NCBI GenBank assembly: GCA_014529385.2
Contig: CM043956.1
Span: 66,142,281 to 66,206,280, forward strand
Origin: Adiantum capillus-veneris
Lineage: Eukaryota > Streptophyta > Polypodiopsida > Polypodiales > Pteridaceae
Direction: 5' to 3'
Length of the DNA: 64,000 nucleotides
Position numbers and translations under genes: made by a program. The notes beneath the pieces are model-generated. The model did not search any database. It was given only the letters and a program-made list of their open reading frames with translations, and was not told where the DNA came from. Positions 1 through 11,437 of the stretch are shown piece by piece (within the stretch, counting starts at the first letter, position 1; each line of letters starts with the position of its first letter).

Positions 1-1200
1 CTTGTTGCTGGCTCTAGAACCAACACTTCGTCTTCAAGGCCTTTTGTCCCCTCGTCCTCTTGAAGAAGCAAACTGGGTGGCACCCTGAATATGCCTTGTT
101 GTACCCTTTGAGACCTGGTTGGAACTTGTTCTACCTCTTCTACCCTGGAATCCTCTTCATGCGCTTTGATCACATTCATATCAAATAAAAAAGGAGCTTT
201 TACCTCTTCATGCTCATCAATATGTTTGGGCCTAGACCCACTGGCTACCGTGATTGCCGACTGTAGCAATCTTGCCTCCATCTTCTTCTTAAAGCAAGCA
301 AGAAAGAAACCTTTCAAGCTTAAAGTATCCCGCATTGGTTGCTTGGGTAGCAGCTGAAAAATTCCCCCATTAAGCTTCAAATTTAGCAACAAAAACATCA
401 AAATTTGCACTTACTTCCTGTTGCAAGCCATTGAGCTTTGCATCTGCTTCTGAAGCCGACACGACCTTTTGATACCGTCGTAGAAAGTGCTCTCGAAATT
501 CGATCCAGTTCTGCTTCTGCACATCTTCTAAGCGATCGAACCAAACTTTTGCTTTACCTCGCAGCACCAAAGGTAGAGTTTGAAGCTTCAGTTCATCATT
601 TGGCATCTGCAAGACTGCCAGCATAAATAGCTCAAAATCTGCAAGCCAATCGTCATCATCTTCATCTCCTTTGAGCACTGGAACAAACTCCTGCTTCATC
701 TTGACTCACGAACACTTTGGTAGGAAACAATCAATGGTTCCTCAGTGGGGGCACCACAAGATGGAAAGAGGGAAATGGGAAAAACACCCAGCACATAATC
801 TGACTGCCTCTATATAGCCCCGTGATTTCACAACACCCATATTTACCTACTAATCATACACACAGAGACCCAATTTGCTAATAACTGTTGTATAGTTTTG
901 TGCCCAATCAACACGGACTACTCTCAAAGACCATAGAATATGTAATCAGAGCTTCAACCTCTCTAACCTTTTGAGAACACCTTTACCCAAAGATATGCAC
1001 TTTGAAATCAACCAACACATAGAGCGATGCACCACGCCCTCTCACAAGCTTATATGCCAACAAACAACTGTTCTCAAGAGCAAAAGGAAAGAATGACACA
1101 GACTGGTGGGGTATAAATATTTTAAAAATGGATGAACAATGACAAAAGACATGAAAAGAACCACCCTGCTTTAGCGTAGGATCCGTCAAATCGTTTGATA
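1..1200 (-). mobile_element. Ty3/gypsy LTR element, 5' part (gag and 5' LTR end), fossil
   Basis: The strand runs leftward and the element continues past the window start. A gag-like reading frame covers about 370-699, with residues such as KAKVWFDRL and FREHFLRRYQK typical of retrotransposon gag capsid proteins; further gag-like coding sequence fills 1-360. Just upstream lies a primer binding site (740-756), then sequence with a TATA-like stretch near 810-825 that should be the end of the 5' LTR. The outer limit near 1,200 is a guess. No protease, RT or integrase is inside the window. The element looks broken, with at least one interruption in the part seen. The family is close to the Tat-type elements further right because the primer site is nearly the same. 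Confidence 0.7.
740..756 (-). promoter_or_regulatory. Primer binding site of the left gypsy element
   Basis: On the minus strand this reads TGGTGCCCCCACTGAGG, directly inside the presumed LTR end and about 40 bases before the gag start. It matches the site at 25,891-25,907 in 16 of 17 bases. A run starting TGG next to an LTR end is the usual complement of a tRNA 3' end. I cannot name the tRNA. Confidence 0.65.
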
Positions 1201-2262
1201 AGCACTGGCAAGATACTATGCTCGGCTATTTTCCACCTTTGGACCTCGGATGAGAGTTCGAGCATGCCACCTTCGAGTTGGACATGCCCTCAACCTATGC
1301 TTTCTTGCGTTCGCCTCTTCCCAACATAATAGCTGCCCCGTGGGCTCTTGCTCCGCCAGCCCCTCACCTGCAATCCGATACAGCAGCCACGCTTGCTTGC
1401 TACAGCTCCCGGCTCGATGCCCCCAATCACTGGCCGCCCGCCCTGTCCTTGTCAAACAACTGTCCAAGGTCGCCCTCCACTAGCCAAGGCCCGTCACCTC
1501 TTGCCACCTTCCAACCTGCCTTCTTTTGCACTCGGCCGGCGCCCTTAGCCTCCTCTGTCCTGCCACCCTCGGCCCACTGCCGTCTCGTGCTCAGGCCCAC
1601 CACCTTGCATCCTGTAGCGGCTCCCTCCCACTCGCAGTGCTCCTTCCCGCCTTCAACTGGCCAGCCCCTAGCCCCTCACCCTCCTCGCGAGTGCCTCCTT
1701 GGCATGCTACCCGATATGGCATCCCTCTCCTTCCAACCTCCAAGTGGCGGCACATTCCTTCAAGAAGCCCGCCACCTGCGTGAAATGCTGCTCGGTTTCT
1801 TTTTCATTAATAGCTTTAAAAAGCTTTGGGCTTGGCCCCCTTGCACACGCCAAAAAATTTTAAAGGTCGGAAAAACTTCACCAAGTTTAAATGTGATCGC
1901 TGAGTTCCTTATCGCCTCTTTTAAAGCTCTGCCCTGCATGAAGCTTTATAATAAGGAGCATTTCTCATGGCGCCGATGAACCCACAACTGCAACAGACCA
2001 TAGCTAAACATAACCTGCACTCAAAACAATGCTTCTGGAGATATCCACCGATGGTAGCATATATAAGTTTCCTTTATTAGACAAGATTGAAAACCCTCTT
2101 TGGTCTACTAAAAGAAACATTTGGCATACACATCACAATCGCATTTGCGGCAAGCTGTATCTAGCACTTGGCCAAGCACTCTGACACCTTCCTGCATACT
2201 GCCATGCGCCTGCTATTAGCACTTTCCTGGGTCGACATTTTCTTGGTGTACCATGGTTATTT
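1201..2262. other. C-rich intergenic stretch without a supported gene
   Basis: About 1,240-1,790 is unusually C-rich for this AT-rich window. It yields overlapping open frames on both strands, the longest on the plus strand at 1,278-1,979. Their translations are low-complexity Pro/Ser/Ala/Leu with no recognisable domain, so they are best explained by base composition. The sequence from 1,980 to 2,262 shows nothing recognisable. It may be LTR or untranslated retroelement DNA. Confidence 0.4.
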
Positions 2263-2435
2263 GAGTACTTCAACAAAATAGTATGATTGGTCTGAGCATG
2301 ACTTTAAGAGGATACACAGAAAAGCATATGGATAATTTCTGTAGGATGGTTACTTATGGAGACATCCAAAACAGAGGGGTGCTATACCACGAAGGGTAGT
2401 ATGTAACAAACAAAGTCAGGTAAAGCTCATGCAAG
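2263..2435 (+). mobile_element. Ty3/gypsy 'A' integrase scrap
   Basis: This piece aligns by eye with 13,990-14,160, the region just before the integrase zinc-binding domain of the gypsy A fossil. Shared landmarks are a run like AAAGC(A/C)TATGGATA followed by GGTACTTATGGA. It ends exactly where the copia LTR begins, so the copia probably inserted into this older copy. It is a second copy of gypsy A, not part of the same insertion as 10.5-23 kb, because the domain order would be wrong. It is too short to judge further. Confidence 0.6.
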
Positions 2436-2661
2436 TGTTGGAATTAGGGTTGAAGAGAAATGCACACAGCTTAGAGAAGATAAAGGAAGCTCAAGGCACA
2501 CAATAGACAGTGTGTTTCTTAGTATGCAATGGAAAGATAGATAGCCCTATATAGATAGCGTATATACAATGCTCGGGGGAAAAAAAGTCCTAAAGAGGGA
2601 AAAAATGCCCCGGTAGTCCTAGTGTGTTCACACACATCACTACCATATGTATATGGTAACA
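2436..2661 (-). repeat. 3' LTR of the copia element
   Basis: The LTR is 226 bp and bounded by TGTTGG at 2,436 and GTAACA ending at 2,661, giving the usual TG...CA ends with a short inverted repeat. Immediately inside it, on the minus strand, is the purine-rich AGGGAGGATT expected of a polypurine tract. The other LTR is not visible, so a target duplication cannot be tested. Confidence 0.75.
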
Positions 2662-2736
2662 AATCCTCCCTGGAGTGATGCGGTGAACAAGAGCTGGCAC
2701 ATGAGTAAAGGGAAGTTCCATGCCCTTAGGACATGA

Positions 2737-3246
2737 TCAATCCACAAAGGGGAGTAAGCCCAAAGCTTCGCGGAAAGCTTCAAGCTTCCCACGAGACAAT
2801 GCCTTTGTGAAAAGATCTGCAAGGTTGTTTTGTGTTGGCACATAAGCCAAGCTGATCTCTCCTGCTGAGAACCTCTCCCTGACATAGTGGTAATGCACCT
2901 CAATGTGCTTTGTGCGAGCATGAAAAACTGGGTTCCCGGTTACTATCAATGTGCTCTGACTGTCAGTGTAGATAGTGTTGGCAGTGTCATGTCCAACACC
3001 CAAATCAACCATAAGGCGTCTGAGGCATACACACTCAACTGTAGCTGTGAAGACTGCCTTGTACTCAGCCTCACAACTCAAAGTGGCCACAGTAGTTTGC
3101 TTCTTGCTCAACCATGATATACATAAACTTCCAAACATGAAACAAAAACCACTTGTGGACACTCGCATGTCAAAACAACCAGCCCAATCTGAGTCCGAAA
3201 AAGAATGTAAGTTTGGCGGCAATGACCCCCCCTTGGGATAAAACAA
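2737..3246 (-). pseudogene. Copia RNase H domain (fossil)
   Basis: Residues read FSDSDWAG, then SCEAEY, TDSQS, ARTKHIEVHYHYVRE and NLADLFTKAL near the C-terminus. These are the conserved blocks of copia RNase H, which removes the RNA strand after reverse transcription. The domain is part of the fossil copia polyprotein and follows the RT. No independent function is implied. Confidence 0.88.
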
Positions 3247-3521
3247 GCCAAGGTGTAAAGTGCCACTAAGGTAGCAGAAAATCCTCTTGACAGCCTGCCT
3301 AGGCTATGCATAAATCTGTTGACCTGTGAGACTGCAAATTAAATATCTGGCCTCGTGTTGCATACATAAATGAGGCAGTCAATAGCAGTTTGGTAAAGAG
3401 TGACATCAGGAGGATCGCCAGCATCATGTAGAATCAACTTCAAACCTGTTTCCATGGGAGAGGCAATAGGTGTGCAATCCTCAAGTCCAAACTTACATAG
3501 CAATGTCTCTATGTAACTTTT

Positions 3522-4406
3522 CTAACACAAGGCAATACCACCATCACACTGCTTAAACTGTATACCCAAGTAATGATGCAACATCCCCAAATATTTCATC
3601 TTGAAAGTAGCATTCAAATCACCCTTAAATTCAGCAGTATGTCTCTCATTTGTTCCAGTGATCAAAAAATCATCGACATAAAGAACCACAATGAGAAGTA
3701 CACCATCCTCATGCTTTACATACAATGTGCTTTCTGTTGGACTGTTACGAAAGCCTTGTTTCACCAAATGAGTGTCAACTTTCTCATACCAAGCACGAGG
3801 AGATTGCTTCAACCCATACAAAGCCTTCTTAGTACATCTGCACACTTTGTCCTCTTGTCCTTTTATGACAAAACTGTGAGGTTGCGTTACATAAACTTCC
3901 TCAAATATGTCACCATTCAAGAAAGCAGTAACAATGTCTGATTGATGTACATCCCAACCAAAATGAGCTTCCAATGCACATAGAAAACGCACAGTAGTCA
4001 TACGACAAGTGGGAGCAAAAGTCTCTTCATATTTTATGCCTTTTTGTTGTGCATAACCCTTTGCAACAAGTCGAGCCTTATGGCGATCGATCTCACCATC
4101 CGGTTTGCGTTTCAACTTGTAAACCCACTTTGTACCAATGGCCTTTTTTCCAGGAGGCAAATCACATAAAGTCCATGTGTCATTTTCTATAAGTGCATCA
4201 TATTCTGATTGCATGGAAGCCATCGAATTTTCTGAATTCTGTGCTTCATCAAAAGACAGAGGCTCCTCAACATCATGTAAACTAGACATAGCCAAAGCAT
4301 AACAATTTGATGCATAAGATGCATGGCGAGAGCCTGAACGAGTACGACTAGACAAAGGTGCATCCAATTTACTGTCACGCAAAGTGTGCACCAGCCATTT
4401 TGGCAT
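3522..4406 (-). pseudogene. Copia reverse transcriptase domain (fossil)
   Basis: The frame contains WTLCDLPPGKKAIGTKWVYK, KARLVAKGYAQ, ETFAPTCRMTTVR, LYGLKQSPRAWY and the catalytic LYVDDFLITG. This is the complete block order of a plant copia RT. The YVDD box, which binds the metal ions of the polymerase, is present. The domain sits between integrase and RNase H as expected. It is long and well preserved relative to its flanks. Confidence 0.92.
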
Positions 4407-4415
4407 ACCTCTAGC

Positions 4416-5300
4416 CTACTCATTTTCAGCCCTTTCCTCATCAAGTACATCATGTAAATCTACATCAATAATAGGTTGATCTGTAATATTTTCAAAAACC
4501 CCCATAGGCTGTACATTTGCCTCATTAGAAATTACGTTCGTATTTCCACCACTCAAAAGAGGCAGCAAAGTGTCATAAATGTGCTGTGAGCTTACATTAC
4601 TGTCTCTAGTACATGACAGCAAGGGCTGAATAGAATCTTCCACAAACACTACACCCCGTGAAACCAGAATACATTTTGTTTGCGGATGATACAACCTGTA
4701 ACCTTTTCTTTCGGCACTATAACCAACAAAAATACATTTGAGAGTCTTATCATCCAATTTTCTGCGTTGTGTTTGTGGCACCAAAGCATATGCCAAACAG
4801 CCAAAAAAACGTATGTGCTCAATAGAAGGCTTTCTATCATGCCATGCTTCATATGGAGTAATAGGCTGCAAAGCTTTCATAGGACACCTATTAAGTACAT
4901 AAGTGGCACACATGATGGCCTCAAGCCAAAAAGAATGCGTCAAAGCTTGACTTTTGACCATACATCGTGCCATTTCTGTAAGTGACCTATTTTTCCTCTC
5001 AGTAACACCATTTTGCTGAGGTGTATAAGGCATTGTATATTGGTGTTTTATCCCACGACTAGCTAGAAATGCATTAAATTCATGAGACATATACTCCCCC
5101 CCTCGATCGGAACGGAGGGTGCCCATATATAGTACCTTTCGAGACATTTTCATCCATAGCCAGAAATTGTTTGAAGCACATAAAAACTTCGGACTTTGCT
5201 TTAAGTGGAAATACCCATGCATGCCTGGAGTAATCATCAATGAAAGTCACGAAGTACAGGTAATTGCCCAAGGATGGAGTTTGCATGGGCCCCCACAAAC
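4416..5300 (-). pseudogene. Copia integrase domain (fossil)
   Basis: Residues include FVTFIDDYSRHAWVFPLK, LRSDRGGEYMS and YTPQQNGVTERKNR, which carry the D, D and E of the integrase catalytic core. They are followed by YEAWHDRKPSIEHIRFFGC, typical of copia integrase C-termini. Sequence between about 5,300 and 5,476 resembles the GAG-pre-integrase region that precedes the zinc finger. The integrase inserts the DNA copy into the host genome. Here it is part of a broken element. Confidence 0.88.
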
Positions 5301-5555
5301 ATCACTATGCACAAGCTACAACCTGCATGTGGCCCAAACTGAACCATCCTTTGGAAACTTAGAACGCTGCTGCATCTTACCCAAAATACAGCCTTCACAA
5401 ACATGTTTGACATGTGATTCAAGAGGCGGCAAAGAAGAAACCATATCGGATTTTTGCAAAAGCAGCAAACTGACAAAATTCAGATGACTAAAACGTGCAT
5501 GCCAAAGTTTTGCATCTGAAATAGCCCTTGAATCTGCAACAACATTTGAAAAATT

Positions 5556-5936
5556 TTATCCACACTTGTCATACAAAGTTATCTTATACAGCCCACGGTA
5601 CAAAAGGTCAGATGCAACAATTTCATCACCAAAACTAAGATCATGAACTATACATCTGTCATCCACAAATTTGACTACAAGTCCAAGTCTAGCAAGTGCG
5701 AATACAGACAAGAGATTCTTCTTGATCCCAGGTACATAAAGTGCATCAACAAGTGTGAAGGAACTGCCATTTGTAGCAGTGAGCACAATCTTTCCAAATC
5801 CCTGAACCAGATAAGAGGCATTGTTGGCACAAGTGACTAAATTCCCATGAGGGATAGACTCGAGAGAGGTAAACAATTCAGGATGTGAGGTAATATGCTT
5901 TGTAGCACCACTGTCAAAATACCACACAGGGCACAT
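5556..5936 (-). pseudogene. Copia aspartic protease domain (fossil)
   Basis: The frame begins CPVWYFDSGATKHITSHPEL. D-S-G-A is the active-site triad of retroelement aspartic proteases, and the context W-x-x-DSGA-x-x-H is typical of copia. LYVPGIKKNLLSV downstream is the second conserved block. The domain lies just upstream of the integrase, as in other copia elements. Confidence 0.88.
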
Positions 5937-6175
5937 TTTCTGGTGGACTCCTCTTCCAAGTGAGGAAGTTTTCTAAATGTTTTAGTGCTTAGGGATTGAT
6001 AGTTACCTGACTAATCAGGTCCACCCGTCCATGATTGACAACCTTAGTCAATCCCCATTTACCACCCCGCACTCACACATGATTCTTTTGTTATCCTTCA
6101 TAATAGGATTTTTTATTAAAACAGCCCTTGAAAACAGTATTGAAACATTCTTTTAGCAAACAGACATCTTTAAAC

Positions 6176-6391
6176 TTAAGACAGGGTACTGTCAATCAAA
6201 ACATTGTCCATAATAACCATGAGCAGTACTCTTCTTGTCTCAAGATCACCTAAGGGTGAAAAAATGGCACCCATTCCTTCAACTTTCATGGGGATAACGG
6301 ACTTATCCGTGGCTGGAAAGCCATCATTAATAATCAAAATGTACCAAGGATTCGGAGGTGTCTTGAGACAAGTTGTCTTAAGGATGATCAA
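6176..6391 (-). other. Weak candidate exon, unknown
   Basis: An open stretch reads PPNPWYILIINDGFPATDKS and continues with a mixed, non-repetitive composition ending near IDSTLS. I do not recognise it. It lies about 200 bases downstream, on the same strand, from the ATG-containing candidate at 6,591-6,752. I found no convincing splice acceptor that keeps the frame, so a link between the two is speculation. Chance is possible. Confidence 0.2.
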
Positions 6392-6590
6392 TCATATCTT
6401 TCCTAACTCAACCAGTTTTAACCCAAACAATTCTTTCCTACTTTATAAACAAATGCATGTTGGTTTCTTGGAAGTTATCTTTTGACCAACTATTCCTATT
6501 CTGATTCTTACTCACCCCTTACGTATACAATGTTAACTTATAAAAGAACTTAAACTATTTAAAGACTTAATTGAATAATGGGAAACCCAC

Positions 6591-6752
6591 CTGGAATTGA
6601 TTGGCCATTTGTTGCTGTGCTAGCGCCTGAAGACTCTCTTCTGTAGGCCTACTACTAGTCCCACCTTCATTATCGTGCGACGCTCTCGTTCTTTTTTGAT
6701 CTATGTCCTCATCATCAGATAGAGGATTGGCTCGGATTCTTTTAGGTACCAT
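6591..6752 (-). other. Candidate first coding exon of an unknown gene
   Basis: An ATG at 6,752 in a reasonable context (AAGTTATGG) opens 54 codons beginning MVPKRIRANPLSDDEDIDQK, a basic/acidic low-order segment, then ALAQQQMANQFQ. The frame runs into CAG|GTGGGT, a fair splice donor, at 6,591/6,590. This resembles a nuclear-protein N-terminus but matches no family I know. No confident downstream exon was found. It could be a stranded exon or chance. Confidence 0.25.
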
Positions 6753-7289
6753 AACTTCTTATCCTTATAAAAAGAACGTCTAATCATTAGGTAGATTATT
6801 CAAAATCTAAACTTAATCTTTGTATTCAACCGTAACCCATCCAAGGTTAAATTTATAGTCTTAATTGGTAAATTCTCGACCTATTAGCTTCTTATTTGTC
6901 TTTATAGGCATGATAATTTTTTCCACAGCTTCCCTAAGGGTTTTCTAAGCTCTCCTAAATTTTTTATAATTTTCTATATCTTTTTTTAAAATTTTCCCAT
7001 CTAATTTTTAAGCTTGGAATTTACTTATTTTTAGCTTAATATTTATTCTATTTATTTTCTCTTTAAGATTTCATTTCCTCAACTTTACATCACAGGTTTA
7101 CACTTACTATAATTTTCCTAAAAACTTTTGACCGCAAAGTCTATTTACTTTAATTAATCTTTTGCTAAAAATAGGACTTTTGGTCAATTATATTTTTCTA
7201 ACCTCACTAATTAACATTACCACAAGTAGATAAGGATATTTTCTACCTTTGGTAGCTATTTTATTATTTTTCAACTTAATTATATAATT

Positions 7290-8960
7290 TTCATCTTCAA
7301 TTTCTAGCTAAAATTAGCATAATTTAACTTAAATAAATATTTATGCTACTTTTATAACCTTGACATATTATCAAGGCCTTTTCATCATGTAATCTAGCTA
7401 TGATAAATAACATGTAATCATATAGCATGATTTACTAATTCTCCCTATTAGTTTTTAGCTAGAATTAGTATAATTTGACTTAGATAAATGTCTATATTAT
7501 TTTTCTAACCTTAACATAATTATCACGACCTCTTTCTCCTATAATCTAGCTCTGATAAATAGCATGTAATCATACCACATGATTTACTAATTTCCCCCTT
7601 TAATTTTTAACTAGAATTAGTATAATTTGACCTAGATAAATATCTATACTACTTTTCTAACCTTGACATAATTATCACGGCCTCTTTATCCTATATTCTA
7701 GCTCTAATAAATAGCATGTAATCATAGAACTTGATTTACTAATTTCCCCCTTTAATTTACCCTCAATAATAGTGGTTTTCTACTAGGATAATTATCTGTG
7801 GTTAAGATAATTATCATGGGTTACTTAAGATGTAATTTAACTTTGATTGATAATTATCTTGGGTTAATTTGCTAATTTCTCCCTTTTATTTCCCCCTAAA
7901 AATAGTGTAATTCTGCTGAGATAACTAGTTAAACTAATTATTTGAGGTTAAAATAATTATCATGGGTTTGAAAAGATGTGATTTACCTCTGATGATTATC
8001 TCAAAACATTTTGAATCACTTTGCTATTCCCCCTTTTAATTTCCTCTAAAAATTATACAATTATGCTGAAATAATTAGTTAAACTCATTATCTGAGGTTA
8101 AGATAATTATGACAGGTTTCATAAGAGTTGATTTACCTTTGATAATTATCTCAAAGTAATTTGGATTAATTTGATATTTTCTCCCTTTTAATTTGTCTTA
8201 AAGACAGTGTAATTTTGCTAAGATAATTTGGTAAGCTAATTATCTGAGATTAAGATAATTATCACGGATTCCCTAAGATGTGATTTATAATTATCTCAAA
8301 GCATTTTGGATCAATTTTCTATTTTCTCCCTTTTAATTTGTCCTAAAACAGTGTAATTTTGTCAAGATAATTAGGTAAAATAATTATCTGAGGTTAACAT
8401 GATTATAACAAGTTTTTAAAGATGTGATTAACCTCTAATAAATATCTTAAAGCATTTTAAATCAATTTTTTATTTTCCTTCTTTTAATTTGTCATAAAAG
8501 CAGTGTAATTCTTCTAAGATAATTAGGTAAACTAACTATCTGAGGTTAACATAATCATCACGAGTTTTATAGGATGTGATTAACCTCTAATAGGTATCTC
8601 AAAGCATTTTGAATCAATTTACTATTTTCACCCTTTTGATTTGTCCTAAAAATAGTGTAATTCTCCTAAAATATTTAGATAAACTAATTATCTAAGGTTA
8701 ACATAATTATCACTCGTTTCCTAAGATGTGATTAGCCTCTGATAAATATCTCAAAGTATTTTGAATCAATTTTCTATTTTCCCCCTTTAATTTGTCCTAA
8801 AAACAATGTAATTCTACTAAGATAATTAGGTAAACTAATTATCTGAGTTTAACATAATTATCACGGGTTTCCAAAGATGTGATTAACCTCTGATAATTAT
8901 CTTAAATCATTTTTAATCAATTTCATCATTTTTTTCTTTATTTTCTCTAAAAAATAATAT
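7290..8960. repeat. AT-rich tandem array, about 151-bp unit, about 11 degenerate copies
   Basis: The landmark AAGATAATTAGGTAAACTAA, or close variants, recurs at about 7,919, 8,069, 8,220, 8,364, 8,516, 8,667 and 8,819, spaced 144 to 152 bases. Each unit also carries 'AATTATC(A/T)CGGGTTT', 'AAGATGTGATT' and a 'CCCCCTTTAATTT' block. More diverged units, marked by TAGC(T)CTGATAAATAGCATG, extend left to about 7,290. No coding potential. The array is flanked by AT-rich DNA on both sides and fades gradually. Confidence 0.85.
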
Positions 8961-10485
8961 AATTTTGCTTAATTAATTATGAAAATTACTCAAAAATTAT
9001 AAGATATTTTTTTTAGAATAATGACAATTTAACACATCTCTGATAATTATCTCAACTTAATATAGACTTAATTAATTAATTTATTGTTAAAATGGATAAT
9101 TTAAGCTCTAATATGATATAATAGTTAATTAGCTTAATATCCTATGCTTAATCACAATAATCAGCAGAGAATATTTAATTAAGAGAATATTTTTGAGTAT
9201 ACGTAGGATTAATCTTCAATTTATTAAGAAAATAGATCAACCAAGCTTTGTTAATTAAGAAGGATTAGGCTAATTACCGTTTAATTAACCAACTAGATCT
9301 TGATCTCTAGTGATTTCTGCGTAGTGGTCTCTCTAGATGAGAGAGATTGTGCCAAGGCTTCGAGTCTCTTTGAAATTGTGAAGAAAGGTTCATATTTTTA
9401 GGTTTCTGGGCACTCACAGGCTGGAAAATGGTAGTAACTTGCATCCCAAGTAGCCCTACAGCTCCAAAACCGTCCCCTGCTGCTAAATCTAGTCCCAGGT
9501 TGGTTTCCCTTAGCTCCACATAGCCCCCCTAGCTTCGAGAATCAATTTTTAATGATGGAAATTGAAAATATCAGTAATTTTTAGAACCTTAGGATAAGAA
9601 AGTCTTTATTAATCATAATTACTGAAACCATCCAATTTTATTTAACTAATTAAATTCATAGTGTAACTTTCAGAGCCCGTAGCTTTTCCATATTTTATCG
9701 GAATTCTGTTCTAAAAATTTCTAGCCCGGGGTTTGTTGTGCTTAAGATTCCGAAAATACCAATATTTGACACAGTCGGACAATTCTACATTGCTTTTTCA
9801 ATAATCATATCAGTTTCATTAAGCTTTATACAATCTTTAAGGTTTCAAAAACTGGAAACCTTACACATTTAGTTCCCGTGCTCTTCTCGACCACCTTCTC
9901 AAGCACAAGTTGAACTTTTACTTGCTATTTTGTGTTAAGAATTCACCTAGAATGGCTTAAAAGTCTCTTGTAAACTCCTCATTGTATGTGATCCTTGGCA
10001 TCTACAAGCAGGAATGTCTTTGCATTTGCAACATTATTATCTAGAACCTTCTTCATGTGTGAACTCCTTTCAATTAATAAAGTTTTCATCAACTTCATAT
10101 ACACGTCAATTCTCTTCTTATGCACATCACGTCTGTAACCGCCCAACGGTCTTACCCTACTTGCACTTGTCCTACAATGCTTAGCCTACATATCTCTATA
10201 CACCCCTCAGTGGCTCAAGCCCCAACCTCGCTCTCAAGCTACTGTCGGCCTTACTTTTTAGCATCATTGCAACCTTCTTTTCTCTCCTGGATGCTGGACC
10301 CCTTTCAGGCTCACAAGCTCTACTCCTACCAGCTTCAACGCTTGTTGGCCTTAAGCTTCTCTGGTTTCCGTTCGTCAACTTCTCATTTTTTGCTCCCCTA
10401 CAGACCGCCTCTCCAACTAGTTTAGAGTTCTAAAGAAAAATGGTTCTTTACGCTTTATTTAGAATATGCAACCTGTAAAAATAAC
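8961..10485. other. AT-rich to mixed intergenic DNA, no supported gene
   Basis: Nothing convincing was found. On the minus strand 9,307-9,519 gives a 70-codon open stretch without an ATG that reads LGLDLAAGDGFGAVGLLG; I do not recognise it. The segment 10,120-10,420 is C-rich and gives low-complexity open frames on both strands. It may be untranslated retroelement sequence preceding the gypsy A RT fragment. Confidence 0.35.
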
Positions 10486-11437
10486 GTGAGAATAAAAAAT
10501 GTGGGTACAGGGCCAGTTGTAGATGAATTTGCAGAGGCATTTGCAAGAAGGGCAATATATTCTATGGGAGATTTGTACTCAGTGTATGATCATTTCCAAC
10601 TAGCAATGGAAAGAAGGGACTTGACTACCATGAGGACACCTTTGGGCTTGGTAATGATGTGCACCTTACCTCAGGGAGAAACTAATTCCATTGCGCATAT
10701 GATGTATGGTATGAACAAAGTCCTACGTGACTTCATACCTCAAACTACAATGCCTTTCCTTGATGATGTGCCAATTGAAGGATGTGATGTAAGTGATATA
10801 GATGTGTCTTTGGACTCAAGGGGGTGACGCAAGTATGTGGAAAACCATATCAATGATTGTGGTAATATCTTGTTGAGGTTGGAAGAGGTGAACCTTATCT
10901 TGTCTAGCCAAAAGTCAGTGTTTGGTGTGAATGAAGTTCTTATTGTGGGACATATGTGCGGACCATATGGTAGAAGGCCTTGTCTTGCAAAGATCGATGT
11001 AGTTTAGAGAATGAAAGAAAAATGTATAAATGTCACTGAGGTTTGAAGGTTCTTGGGTGCATGTGTTTTATGTTATGTAGATTCCGCATTATGTACATGT
11101 AGTAGATCCTTTATATTAACTTTTAAGAAAGAACCAAAAGTTTCAATGGGAAGAAATGCATACACATGCTATGAGAAAATTAAAGAAGTTGTTTCTTATG
11201 TCTCCAACTTTGAGGAAAGCAAACTATGAATGTGGAAGATATGTAATTGTGACAGTGGATACTAGCCCCCCATAGGAATTGGATGGGCGATTGGGCAAGA
11301 TGATTATGATGGCAAGCGATATGTGGTGAGATTTGGAGTAAAAATCCTAAGTGCTTGTCAACGCAACTATCCACAGGTAGAAAGAGAGTTATAGGGAGTA
11401 GTCAAAGCTTTGAAATGTGACAAAGAGTATTTGATAG
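10486..11437 (+). mobile_element. Ty3/gypsy 'A' fossil: RT and RNase H part
   Basis: The translation shows RT blocks in order: DHFQLAMERRDLTTMRTPLG, CTLPQGETNS and MPFLDDVPIEG (with LDD as the polymerase box). Next come a connection region with VGHMCGPYGRRP and an RNase H region with PIGIGWAIGQDDYDGKRY and QRNYPQVERE. This style of pol (LTTMRTPLG.., PFLDD, GIGW..QED) is one I know from mosses, lycophytes and fungi rather than flowering plants. The element is old, with ten or more breaks over its whole length. It is cut at 11,437 by a solo LTR and resumes at 13,650. Confidence 0.78.

Larger units (their letters stand above)
2436..5965 (-). mobile_element. Ty1/copia LTR retrotransposon, 5'-truncated fossil
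   Basis: The order read on the minus strand is the copia order: protease (about 5,556-5,936), integrase (about 4,416-5,300), reverse transcriptase (about 3,522-4,406), RNase H (about 2,737-3,246), then a 226-bp 3' LTR at 2,436-2,661. Integrase before RT is diagnostic of copia rather than gypsy. No second LTR and no gag with a zinc knuckle were found beyond about 5,965, so the 5' end seems lost. The coding region has about five breaks. Catalytic motifs are still readable, so the age is moderate; with one LTR I cannot date it. Confidence 0.88.

Noticed and set aside
1278-1979. 233-codon open frame on the plus strand
   Set aside because: Pro/Ser/Ala/Leu-rich translation of a C-rich segment with competing frames on both strands and no domain; base composition explains it.
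2041-2260. Gag-like wording (PLLDKIENPLWSTKRNIWH) on the plus strand
   Set aside because: Too short and weak to assign; no conserved gag block is complete.
7290-8960. CRISPR array
   Set aside because: Units are long, AT-rich and contiguous with no constant short repeat and unique spacers, and the genome is eukaryotic.
10120-10425. 101-codon plus-strand open frame
   Set aside because: Same low-complexity character and an overlapping minus-strand frame; no homology recognised.
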